The position numbers and the translations under genes are program-made. 7,845 nucleotides of DNA from contig PWNM01000438.1 in assembly GCA_003557825.1 (NCBI GenBank), positions 1 through 7,845 on the forward strand, given 5' to 3'. The notes beneath the pieces were generated by a model that ran no database searches, was not told the DNA's origin, and was given only the letters and a program-made list of their open reading frames with translations. Below are positions 1 to 5,609 of the stretch, piece after piece. Position 1 is the first letter of the stretch; every line of letters begins with the position of its first letter. This DNA comes from Candidatus Hydrogenedentota bacterium. Its GTDB lineage: Bacteria > Hydrogenedentota > Hydrogenedentia > Hydrogenedentales > SLHB01.

Positions 1-788
1 TCGACCATATCGAGCGCGTTTTCCGCGCGGCCGTCCACGTCCGTGGCGTGGATGCTGTAGTGAATCGCTCCGGGGTGGGTGGGATGCTGCTCGAAAATGT
101 TCCGGAGAACGTTCTCCGCGTCATCCAACAGCGGGTCCCGGTTTTGGACCACCTGGGCGAGGGTCACCCTGGACAGACCGTAAAGCGCGGCGGTGTCCAC
201 GCAATCGGGATGCGCCGCATATGCATCCTCCATTCCTTCGGCCCACCGGGCGATGCGGGTCCAGAAGTCCGCTGTGTCTGGCTCCTTGAAGAACGCGGCG
301 GTCGCCTCGATCAATTTTTCCTCGCGATCAGACTCGACGCGCTCCCGGGCCTCGTTGATTTTGTCCCAGCCGCGTTGCAGGTCATCCTCGCTCGGACGCC
401 CCGGCCACAGGGGCTGGAACAGGCTGGTGGCGATGCCCCAGTACGCCATGGCGCAATCGGGGTCCCGCTCCGCGATGTCCTCGAAGGTCTGCCGCGCATA
501 GATGTACATCATGTGATGCAAGTACCCCAAGGCGCGGTCGAAATCCTCGCGAATGGCCTCGTCGCCCGTAACATCGAAGCTCACGTAACCCAGCTCGGCG
601 CCCAGCTTCTCATTACCGTAATCCGGATTCTCGTAGCGAGCCAATAACGGGTTGTCCCCGGCGTCGGGGACATAACAACACGGGCAATCCTCTCCTTGAT
701 TGACCGCCACGGCGGGTATGCTCCAAGCGAGAAACGGTGCAACCGCTAACGTGGCAATCCAGATCCTTAGTCGGTTTCGGTTCAACAT
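1..788 (-). CDS. Exported tetratricopeptide-like protein, 5' part (runs off left edge)
   Basis: Reading the minus strand from 788 to the window edge gives 262 codons without a stop, so the gene is cut by the window. The ATG at 788-786 follows an AAGGAGG ribosome site (801-795). Residues 1-28 form a signal peptide: basic MLNRNRLR, a hydrophobic core, then AVA before Val29, so the product is exported. A CPCC cluster follows at residues 35-38. The mature part resembles a large family of secreted TPR proteins: LGYVSFDV (67-74), a helix with RALGYLHHMMY (85-95), then DPDCAMAYWGIATSLFQPLW (109-128), EKLIEATAAFF (157-167) and HPTHPGAIHYSIHATD (235-250). The repeats suggest protein binding in the periplasm; no enzymatic role is visible. 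Family recognition comes from remembered motif similarity and is fairly firm; the function is unknown. The plus-strand frames here are antisense shadows. Confidence 0.88.
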   Translation of the reverse strand, partial: MLNRNRLRIWIATLAVAPFLAWSIPAVAVNQGEDCPCCYVPDAGDNPLLARYENPDYGNEKLGAELGYVSFDVTGDEAIREDFDRALGYLHHMMYIYARQTFEDIAERDPDCAMAYWGIATSLFQPLWPGRPSEDDLQRGWDKINEARERVESDREEKLIEATAAFFKEPDTADFWTRIARWAEGMEDAYAAHPDCVDTAALYGLSRVTLAQVVQNRDPLLDDAENVLRNIFEQHPTHPGAIHYSIHATDVDGRAENALDMV

Positions 789-827
789 AATGAACCTCCT
801 TCGCGTGTTACCACCTACCAGACGGTT

Positions 828-856
828 GTTATCCAAAAAAAACGAATCTTTGACAA
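828..856 (-). promoter_or_regulatory. Probable sigma70 promoter of the TPR gene
   Basis: On the minus strand, TTGTCA (856-851) and GATAAC (833-828) are separated by 17 bases, matching consensus at 5 of 6 and 4 of 6 positions. The spacer contains a run of eight T (842-835), which could bend the DNA. The predicted start lies about 35 bases before the TPR gene ATG. This is pattern matching only. Confidence 0.45.
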
Positions 857-939
857 CGCCGTCTGCTCGATGGTTTCTGCTCTATACTGTCCCACTCTAC
901 CTTGACCCATTGGGTCTCAGGTTCATCTGTCAACGTTAT

Positions 940-955
940 TATGGCATTTGCCATA
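940..955. repeat. 16-bp perfect palindrome
   Basis: TATGGCATTTGCCATA has 7-base arms (940-946 and 949-955) around TT. Its short spacer suits a dimeric DNA-binding protein better than an RNA hairpin. It lies about 90 bases upstream of the TPR promoter -35 box and about 300 bases upstream of the divergent unit's promoter. No regulator can be assigned to it. Confidence 0.4.
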
Positions 956-958
956 TCA

Positions 959-998
959 CGCGCATCGAAGCAATGCGCGGGAAACACTCGTTGCTTCG
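959..998. other. Two mutually exclusive hairpins sharing one segment
   Basis: CGCGCAT (959-965) pairs perfectly with ATGCGCG (973-979) around a 7-base loop CGAAGCA (966-972). That whole loop is also the exact complement of TGCTTCG (992-998), and the second pairing extends to 8 bases (966-973 with 991-998). The two stems compete for base 973. A full pseudoknot would leave no connecting nucleotide on one side, so alternative folds are more likely. Whether the region is transcribed, and from which strand, is unknown. Confidence 0.35.
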
Positions 999-1255
999 GG
1001 ATGGGACTGCGTGCTTCTTTTCACCTAACGCACGAAGGAACGTATCTTCCCAAGCATTGCCCTACTGCTATGGGAATCGTGCCAAGAACCTCATAATAAA
1101 ACTGTTCAGCACGTTGTATGTGGGCCAACATCCGCTTAGGTGAACGTATTCCTGTCTTTTCGGCCTTTTGTATAAGTGTAATACGGTTGATCATTGTATC
1201 CCAATTGGATCTCAGATCAGGTTGCGCGTCCGCGCCCTGATGGGATAACGCGTCG

Positions 1256-1284
1256 TTGTACGGTCCATCTCATAATGATAGAAT
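1256..1284 (+). promoter_or_regulatory. Probable promoter, possibly giving a leaderless mRNA
   Basis: TTGTAC (1256-1261) and TAGAAT (1279-1284) are 17 bases apart. The ATG of the next gene starts at 1291, seven bases past the -10 box, exactly where transcription would begin. No Shine-Dalgarno sequence lies before that ATG. Together these suggest a leaderless transcript, but the -35 and -10 boxes are only moderate matches. Confidence 0.4.
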
Positions 1285-1290
1285 CATCTC

Positions 1291-1482
1291 ATGGATAGAA
1301 CCCACGTAAAGAAATGGCGCCTGTCGGACCGGCAACACGATAACTTCGTGCCCGGCACCCCCACCGAACGCCTTGCTCTGTTATGGCAACTGACCCGCGA
1401 GGCCTGTTCCTTAAGTGACCGATATGATGCTGAACGAAGATTACAGCGATCTGTTACAGTCCTTCGTCGAAGAGAACGTTAA
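1291..1482 (+). CDS. Small hypothetical protein paired with a nucleotidyltransferase
   Basis: This 63-residue basic protein begins MDRTHVKKWRLSD. It has a central motif TPTERLALLWQLTREA (residues 29-44) and a C-terminal AERRLQRSVTVLRRRER. From memory, small proteins with an N-terminal MDRT or MDKT, a central 'ERL.L.W.LT' helix and a basic 'RLQR.V..V.RR' tail are commonly encoded just upstream of the nucleotidyltransferase type found here. That pairing supports it as a real gene. The function is unknown; such pairs resemble toxin-antitoxin-like two-gene units, but this is not shown here. Its end overlaps the next gene by about 56 bases in another frame. There is no ribosome site before the ATG, so initiation may be leaderless. 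Confidence 0.6.
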   Translation: MDRTHVKKWRLSDRQHDNFVPGTPTERLALLWQLTREACSLSDRYDAERRLQRSVTVLRRRER

Positions 1483-1888
1483 GTTTATACTTGTCGGCGC
1501 CTATGCCATGGCGGCCCATGGATACCCCAGGGTCACGATCTACATGGATGTATGGGTCATGCCTGCCTACGATAACGCCCAATCCGTAATGCGTGCCCTT
1601 GTGCGTTTCGGGGCTCCATTACATGATCTGGAAGTCGGGGATCTGGTAAGAGACGATACGGTTTTCCAAATTGGTGTCGCTCCATGCCGCATTGACCTCG
1701 TAACCGGTGTTTCGGGTCTTCATTTTGAAGATGCTTTTCAGCGAGCTATTATGATGCAAATTGGGCGAGAAACCATACCCGTGATGTCCCTGGATGATCT
1801 TATCATTAACAAACGTGCATGCGGTCGTGCCAAGGACATCGCTGACGCCGAAGAGCTGGAGTCATTGCGAGACGCACTGGATCGATAG
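1427..1888 (+). CDS. MNT-type nucleotidyltransferase with altered catalytic motif
   Basis: The product has 153 residues from the ATG at 1427, chosen because homologues typically begin ML-(N/S)-x-D; an adjacent ATG at 1424 and a GTG at 1415 are alternatives. Minimal nucleotidyltransferase features are VGAYAMAAHGYPR (23-35), the active-site strand TIYMDVWV (37-44), FGAPLHDLE (61-69), RIDLVTGVSG (89-98) with the third carboxylate Asp90, and NKRACGRAKDIADAEEL (128-144). Family members carry a D-x-D metal-binding pair in that strand. Here the first position is Tyr39 (TAC, 1541-1543) and only Asp41 remains, so catalysis may be lost. It is translated overlapping the small gene before it. Relatives include antitoxin-type and tRNA- or protein-modifying nucleotidyltransferases; the substrate cannot be told here. 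Family call is firm, activity doubtful. Confidence 0.85.
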   Translation: MLNEDYSDLLQSFVEENVKFILVGAYAMAAHGYPRVTIYMDVWVMPAYDNAQSVMRALVRFGAPLHDLEVGDLVRDDTVFQIGVAPCRIDLVTGVSGLHFEDAFQRAIMMQIGRETIPVMSLDDLIINKRACGRAKDIADAEELESLRDALDR

Positions 1889-1924
1889 GGGCGCTGGCTG
1901 TCTGCCACCAAGCAGTTCAACGAC

Positions 1925-1953
1925 TTGACATCAGGCGATATTTGGGATATACT
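1925..1953 (+). promoter_or_regulatory. Strong sigma70 promoter of the rrf2-hcp unit
   Basis: TTGACA (1925-1930, perfect) and TATACT (1948-1953, 5 of 6) are separated by the ideal 17 bases. Transcription would start near 1960, about 20 bases before the Rrf2 ATG. This is the best promoter in the window. It also argues against a translation start at the TTG at 1925, which is part of the -35 box. Confidence 0.8.
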
Positions 1954-1960
1954 ATATCGC
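1935..1960. promoter_or_regulatory. Candidate operator: inverted repeat over the -10 box
   Basis: GCGATAT (1935-1941) and ATATCGC (1954-1960) form a perfect 7-base inverted repeat with a 12-base spacer that contains the whole -10 box (1948-1953). A dimeric repressor bound here would block RNA polymerase. The nearest candidate is the Rrf2 protein encoded immediately downstream, since this family commonly represses its own promoter. The sequence does not obviously match the NsrR or IscR consensus sites I know, so the assignment is inference. Confidence 0.55.
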
Positions 1961-1981
1961 AGATACGAGCAAGGAAGACTG

Positions 1982-2449
1982 ATGTTGACTCAAACAACCG
2001 AAAAAGCCATCCAGGTCATGATTGCCCTCGCTCTGCGCAACGGCGCCGATCCGATTCCTCCAAATCGTCTAGCGGAGATGATCGGTGGATCGCCGTCTTA
2101 CCTGGCGAAAATCACGGGTCTGCTGGTGAAAGCCGACCTCCTCACCTCGACTCGGGGTACGCGGGGCGGTGTCAGCCTTGCTCGTGAACCGGAGCAAATC
2201 ACGCTTCTCGAGATCGTCGAGGCGTGTCAGGGTAGGATTCTGGGGGATTATTGCGGCGGCATAGCTTCGAGCCCGGATTTGACCTGCGCTTTCCATCAGT
2301 CAATGCTGGATCTGCATCAGGCCCTCGTGGCAGTATTGATGCGCTGGACCGTCGCGGATTTGGCGGCAAAGCCTATGCCGTCGGAATCGTTGCGAGGCAA
2401 AGTCCCCTGTCGTATGAAATGCTTCGAAACGTTCGGGTCGGTGGACTGA
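1982..2449 (+). CDS. Rrf2-family transcriptional regulator, probable Fe-S/NO or redox sensor
   Basis: The product is 155 residues from the ATG at 1982, preceded by AAGGAAG (1971-1977); the frame extends upstream, but only into the promoter. The N-terminal winged helix-turn-helix is typical of Rrf2: TEKAIQVMIALAL (6-18), then IPPNRLAEMIGGSPSYLAKI (25-44) as recognition region, and the wing STRGTRGGVSLAREP (56-70) followed by ITLLEIVEACQG. Cysteines lie at 82, 91, 102, 143 and 147. The family often uses three Cys in the middle of the protein to bind an Fe-S cluster sensing NO, iron or redox state. The spacing here (Cys91-x10-Cys102, plus a terminal CRMKC) differs from the close C-x5-C-x5-C pattern of IscR-like members. 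It is followed after 84 bases by hcp on the same strand, which points to control of nitrosative or redox stress. NsrR-like function is inferred. Confidence 0.88.
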   Translation: MLTQTTEKAIQVMIALALRNGADPIPPNRLAEMIGGSPSYLAKITGLLVKADLLTSTRGTRGGVSLAREPEQITLLEIVEACQGRILGDYCGGIASSPDLTCAFHQSMLDLHQALVAVLMRWTVADLAAKPMPSESLRGKVPCRMKCFETFGSVD

Positions 2450-2489
2450 TCAACCTGGGCGAAGGACAGAAGTAAACAACCCAATAACC

Positions 2490-2509
2490 AGGCTGCATTG
2501 CTGCGGCCT
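2490..2509 (+). other. Small hairpin in the rrf2-hcp spacer
   Basis: AGGCTGC (2490-2496) and GCGGCCT (2503-2509) can form a 7-base-pair RNA stem with one G-U pair and a 6-base loop. No T run follows, so it is not an intrinsic terminator. It may affect mRNA processing or stability between the two genes, or be chance. Confidence 0.25.
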
Positions 2510-2533
2510 AAAAACGGACAAGGAGAATCTGAC

Positions 2534-3844
2534 ATGACTGAAATGTATTGTGACCAATGCGAACAGACCGAAAATGGAACCGGCTGCGTGGGCGAACGAG
2601 GGGTGTGCGGCAAAGACGCCGACATGGAATCCCTTCAGAAGATCCTGCTCTACGGGCTCAAAGGCATGGCGGCGTACAAGCATCATGCCCGGCGGTTGGG
2701 CCAGGTCGACGAGGAAGTGGACGCCTTCATGGAAGAGGCCCTATTCGCGACGGTAACCAACGTCAATTTCGACATGGACAGTCTTCTCGAGCTCGTACTC
2801 GAATGCGGTCGTATGAACCTTCGAGTTATGGAAATGCTCGATCACGGGCATGTCGAGGTGATGGGGAAGCCGGAACCTGCCGAGATGATCGAAGGCATTC
2901 AGGAAGGCCCCGGCATCCTGGTGACTGGCCACGACATGGTCGATCTCAAAGACTTGCTCGATCAGTGTGAAGGTACCAACATCAAGGTTTATACCCATGG
3001 CGAAATGATGCCGGCCCATATGTATCCCACATTGAAGAACCATCCCAATCTTGCGGGGCATTACGGCGGCGCCTGGCAGAAGCAGCGGGCCGAGTTTGAG
3101 GCCTTCGGTGGCCCCATTCTGGCCACGACCAACTGCGTGGTCATACCGAGCCCGGTTCACACCTATCTGGACCGAATGTATACCACGCGAGTAACAGCCG
3201 TCCCAGGCGCAACCCGCCTCAAGACCAACGATTTCTCAGAAGTCATCGCCAAGGCGCAGGAGATCGGAGATCTCCAACCGACCGAAACCAAGAAGGCCAT
3301 GGTGGGCTTCCATCATTCGGTCATCTTGGGGCTTGCCGACAAGGTAGTCGATGCGGTGAAGTCCGGTCAGATCCGTCACTTCTTCGTCATCGGCGGATGC
3401 GACGGCGCCGAGCCCGGTCGAAACTATTTCACCGAGTATGCGAAGAACACCCCGCCCGATTCGTTGATTCTGACCCTTGGTTGTGGCAAGTACCGGATCC
3501 GCGATGAAGAATATGGTACGGTGGCAGGACTGCCTCGCTTACTTGACGTAGGTCAGTGCAACGACGCCTACGGCGCCATCCAGGTTGCATTGGCCTTGTC
3601 GAAGGCCTTCAACTGCGGCGTCAACGATCTGCCCTTGAGCCTGTGCATCTCTTGGTTCGAACAGAAGGCAGTGGCCGTCTTGCTTACCTTGTTACATCTC
3701 GGCGTCAAAGGCATTCGGTTGGGTCCCGCGCTTCCCGCCTTCGTCACGCCGAATGTGCTGAATATTCTGGTCGAGAACTTCGACCTCAAGCCCATCGGAA
3801 CGGATGCCAAGGCCGATGTCCAAGCCGAGTTGGTTTCTGCATAG
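2534..3844 (+). CDS. hcp: Hybrid cluster protein (hydroxylamine/NO reductase), short class III-like form
   Basis: The ATG at 2534 follows AAGGAG and begins MTEMYCDQCEQT. The product has 436 residues, whereas classical Hcp has about 540-550. The N-terminal cluster cysteines are 6, 9, 18 and 25 (C-x2-C-x8-C-x6-C). Residues that match the seven known ligands of the hybrid Fe-S-O cluster are all present: His133 (TGHDM), Glu157 (HGEMMPAH), Cys201 (TTNC), Cys289 (GGCDG, the persulfide position), Cys317 (LGCGKYR), Cys342 (GQCNDAYG) and Glu376 (WFEQKA). The missing ~110 residues fall between the N-terminal cysteines and GHDM, where class III Hcps lack one helical bundle. Hcp reduces NO to N2O, or hydroxylamine to ammonia in vitro, in the cytoplasm. 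No Hcr reductase gene is adjacent, so the electron donor is unknown. It is probably co-transcribed with and controlled by the upstream Rrf2 regulator. Confidence 0.95.
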   Translation: MTEMYCDQCEQTENGTGCVGERGVCGKDADMESLQKILLYGLKGMAAYKHHARRLGQVDEEVDAFMEEALFATVTNVNFDMDSLLELVLECGRMNLRVMEMLDHGHVEVMGKPEPAEMIEGIQEGPGILVTGHDMVDLKDLLDQCEGTNIKVYTHGEMMPAHMYPTLKNHPNLAGHYGGAWQKQRAEFEAFGGPILATTNCVVIPSPVHTYLDRMYTTRVTAVPGATRLKTNDFSEVIAKAQEIGDLQPTETKKAMVGFHHSVILGLADKVVDAVKSGQIRHFFVIGGCDGAEPGRNYFTEYAKNTPPDSLILTLGCGKYRIRDEEYGTVAGLPRLLDVGQCNDAYGAIQVALALSKAFNCGVNDLPLSLCISWFEQKAVAVLLTLLHLGVKGIRLGPALPAFVTPNVLNILVENFDLKPIGTDAKADVQAELVSA

Positions 3845-3867
3845 ACCCCGAGCGCTATAACGATATA

Positions 3868-3897
3868 CGGGGCCGCGAATGATGCTTCGCGGCCCCG
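3868..3897. terminator. Hairpin terminator between convergent genes
   Basis: A perfect 12-base-pair stem, almost entirely G-C (3868-3879 with 3886-3897), closes a 6-base loop TGATGC. It sits 24 bases after the hcp stop and 20 bases from the stop of the convergent NHL gene. T tracts are poor on both sides, so it may act as a bidirectional terminator of low T content or as a 3'-end stabiliser. Confidence 0.65.
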
Positions 3898-3916
3898 CTG
3901 TTATTCCCAAGGCTTC

Positions 3917-4822
3917 TTAGCTGACCCGGCGTAGCTTGGTTACGCGGCCGTCTTCGACCCACTCTGTCACGAAAATGTTTCCAGCCTTGTCCCAAATGGC
4001 CATGTGGGGCGAGATAAACTTACCCGACAGGCGTTGATCGTGGGGGAGATTTGGATATCCCGCCTGGGTCTGGACCCCTGGATTTTCGCCCAGGTGGACG
4101 ATGACCTCATTGTTCCTGTCCAATATAGTGACCCGTCCGAATAAGTCGGGCACGAGTAGATCGTCTCCCCGCTGGTCGAAATGACAGGGATGGAGAAATC
4201 CCTCGGTCACAAAACCGATATGTTTTCCGTCGAGGGTGAAGTATTGGAGACGTATGTTGGCCCGGTCGGCAACCAGCACCTTCGGCTCCCCATCGCGTGT
4301 GTCGATCCAGATGCCGTGGGGGCAGTTCATTTGGCCCGGTTCCGAACCCGCGCCGCCCCAAGACCGGATGTATTCCGCTTGGGCATTGTACTGGTGGATA
4401 TAGCTGAGGCCATAGCCATCGGCGACATAAAAATCGCCATTCGGCGCGATGGCGATGTTGGTGGGGACATATTGTTCAGCGTTTTCATAGACCCCCGATT
4501 CCTTTGGATAATCCAATTCCCAGACCTTCTCGCCGTCAAGGGTGGTTTTATATACTTTGTGCAGGTGGGTTGGCGCAAAATAAAGGAACTCTTGGCCGTT
4601 CTCGCGGTGAAGCTGCATCCCGTGGGCTCCCGGCGCAAACTCGGCTCCCCACGAATGCATGAAAGTGCCATCCGGGTCGAATACCGCCACGGCGTCCTCG
4701 CTCATGTTGTGGACGTGAATCCGGCCGCTTTCATCCTCGCAAACGGAATGGGTATATCCAAACTGCTTGCCTTTGGGCAGCTTGGCCCAATTATCCGTCC
4801 ATTCGTATTGGTGCTCAGTCAT
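3917..4822 (-). CDS. NHL-repeat six-bladed beta-propeller protein
   Basis: The product has 301 residues from the ATG at 4822-4820, preceded by GGAGCAGGATAC; an upstream ATG at 4882 lacks a ribosome site and would add 20 unlike residues. Repeated blades follow the NHL pattern: a His or Pro-His turn, a strand ending IxVHN or FYVAD, then an Asp/Asn-Gly turn. Examples are THSVCEDESGRIHVHN (24-39), VPTNIAIAPNGDFYVADGYG (119-138), CPHGIWID (167-174), HPCHF (211-215) and the closing SPHMAIWDKAGNIFVTEWVE (271-290) with GRVTKLRRV. No signal peptide or membrane segment is visible, so it is probably cytosolic. His residues recur at equivalent blade positions (25, 67, 169, 211 or 214, 273), recalling the metal-binding channel of peptidylglycine amidating lyase, also an NHL propeller. 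Whether it is an enzyme or a binding protein is unknown. It is transcribed alone, convergent with hcp. Confidence 0.85.
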   Translation of the reverse strand: MTEHQYEWTDNWAKLPKGKQFGYTHSVCEDESGRIHVHNMSEDAVAVFDPDGTFMHSWGAEFAPGAHGMQLHRENGQEFLYFAPTHLHKVYKTTLDGEKVWELDYPKESGVYENAEQYVPTNIAIAPNGDFYVADGYGLSYIHQYNAQAEYIRSWGGAGSEPGQMNCPHGIWIDTRDGEPKVLVADRANIRLQYFTLDGKHIGFVTEGFLHPCHFDQRGDDLLVPDLFGRVTILDRNNEVIVHLGENPGVQTQAGYPNLPHDQRLSGKFISPHMAIWDKAGNIFVTEWVEDGRVTKLRRVS

Positions 4823-5015
4823 GTATCCTGCTCCATGTTTCCCAGGAGTTGGCCTCCCGCGCATTCGGTGGTTCCTCGTCAAGGCATACGGGGGAAAACA
4901 CCGAATTACCTTCGGTTAATCCCTCGTCGGGTTGACTTTCCCTATTGCGCCTCTTCAGAATCAGCGGCGGGGCAATGAATCACACAACAGCAATACAAAG
5001 GGAGCGCTGAACTCC

Positions 5016-5513
5016 ATGGATTGGTTTTATACATCACAAGGGCTCCAGCAAGGGCCCGTTACCGAAATCGAACTCAAAGCAATGTTGCGAGCGGGGTCGG
5101 TTCTTCCAACCGACTTGGTCTGGCGGGACGGGCTTGAGGACTGGATCCCGGCAAGCGAAGCGCCGGAGCTATGGCAACAGCCTACCGAAGGATACATTCC
5201 GCTTGACCGTGCTCAGCCCAGGGTTTCGGGCATGGCTATCGCCAGCCTCATTATGGCTATCCTGTCCATTCCAACGGCGATCATGTGTATCTGCATCTCC
5301 CCAGTGCTCTCTATTGCGGCTATTGTGCTGGGTTTTGTCGCACGAGCCCAGATTCGGCGTGAACCCCATCTGTATAGCGGCAGCGGCGTGGCCCTCGCCG
5401 GGATTATTTTCGCGTTCATCGGTCTGGCGCTGGCCGTTGTTGTTCTGGTCGCCTTTATCGCACTTGATTTGGGGAATCTAGAAGGACTTTTCGAGGAAAT
5501 CGACCAAATGTAG
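5016..5513 (+). CDS. GYF_2 and DUF4190 domain membrane protein
   Basis: The product has 165 residues. The ATG at 5016 is chosen because it begins the GYF_2 domain directly and follows AAAGGGAG (4997-5004); a longer frame from 4932 adds a low-complexity leader. Residues 3-52 match GYF_2 (formerly DUF4339): WFYTSQGLQQGP, then LKAMLRAGSVLPTDLVWRDG and DWIPASEAPEL. A Pro-rich linker leads to hydrophobic segments at about 72-108 and 124-150, arranged as in DUF4190 with a short RAQIRREPHLYSGSG loop between them. An acidic tail ends the protein. It is an inner-membrane protein whose N-terminal domain probably faces the cytoplasm and may bind a protein partner. The specific role is unknown. The next gene starts 96 bases downstream on the same strand and may be co-transcribed. 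Confidence 0.85.
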   Translation: MDWFYTSQGLQQGPVTEIELKAMLRAGSVLPTDLVWRDGLEDWIPASEAPELWQQPTEGYIPLDRAQPRVSGMAIASLIMAILSIPTAIMCICISPVLSIAAIVLGFVARAQIRREPHLYSGSGVALAGIIFAFIGLALAVVVLVAFIALDLGNLEGLFEEIDQM

Positions 5514-5609
5514 ATTCTGTCCCACGTCGTTTCTTGAAACAACTCCGCCTCGCCGATATCATGAAGGGACTTTTCCACGTATCAACCCCCAAGGGAGGCT
5601 TGTCTATTC

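Larger units (their letters stand above)
829..1194 (-). pseudogene. Possible degraded gene with one in-frame TGA
   Basis: Minus strand: an ATG at 1194-1192 opens a 57-codon frame ending in TGA (1023-1021). The same frame then stays open for another 63 codons to TAA (831-829). The frame is also open upstream of the ATG back to a TGA near 1274. The translation has balanced, protein-like composition, for example KRMLAHIQRAEQFYYEVLGT in the first part and MANAIITLTDEPETQWVKVE in the second. I recognise no family. The ribosome site is weak. It could be a remnant gene split by a nonsense mutation, a 57-residue small protein, or chance. The region also carries inverted repeats and the TPR promoter, which argue against coding. 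Low confidence. Confidence 0.2.
789..1290. other. Gene-poor intergenic region
   Basis: This 502-base stretch separates the TPR gene from the divergent nucleotidyltransferase unit and is visibly richer in A+T than its flanks. I see no confident gene. It holds the TPR promoter (828-856), a 16-bp palindrome (940-955), alternative hairpins (959-998), an interrupted minus-strand frame (829-1194) and a promoter for the next unit (1256-1284). A plus-strand frame (700-1143) also crosses it, but begins inside the antisense of the TPR signal peptide, has no ribosome site and a Leu/Arg/Cys-rich unstructured composition, so I do not call it. Confidence 0.6.

Noticed and set aside
48..647. 199-codon plus-strand frame at the left edge
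   Set aside because: It is the antisense of the TPR gene, whose minus-strand translation has a signal peptide, ribosome site and clear family motifs.
850..885. Plus-strand promoter from TTGACA at 850-855
   Set aside because: No -10 box lies at 16-18 bases; the nearest TATACT is about 27 bases away.
700..1143. 147-codon plus-strand frame across the gene-poor region
   Set aside because: It begins in the antisense of the TPR signal peptide, has no ribosome site, and its Leu/Arg/Cys-rich translation matches nothing I know.
1291..1888. Calling the small gene and nucleotidyltransferase a HEPN-MNT toxin-antitoxin pair
   Set aside because: The small protein shows no HEPN RxxxxH motif and is shorter than HEPN toxins.
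1925..1981. TTG start at 1925 for the Rrf2 gene
   Set aside because: It coincides with the -35 box; the ATG at 1982 has a good ribosome site and matches the family N-terminus.
2450..2533. HcpR/FNR-type site upstream of hcp
   Set aside because: No TTGTGA-N4-TCACAA or TTGAT-N4-ATCAA-like palindrome is present in the spacer.
4181..4978. 265-codon plus-strand frame opposite the NHL gene
   Set aside because: It is the antisense of a gene with clear repeated NHL blades.
5529..5540. GTTTC-TT-GAAAC as a terminator after the GYF_2 gene
   Set aside because: The 2-base loop and 5-base arms are too weak, and no T run follows.
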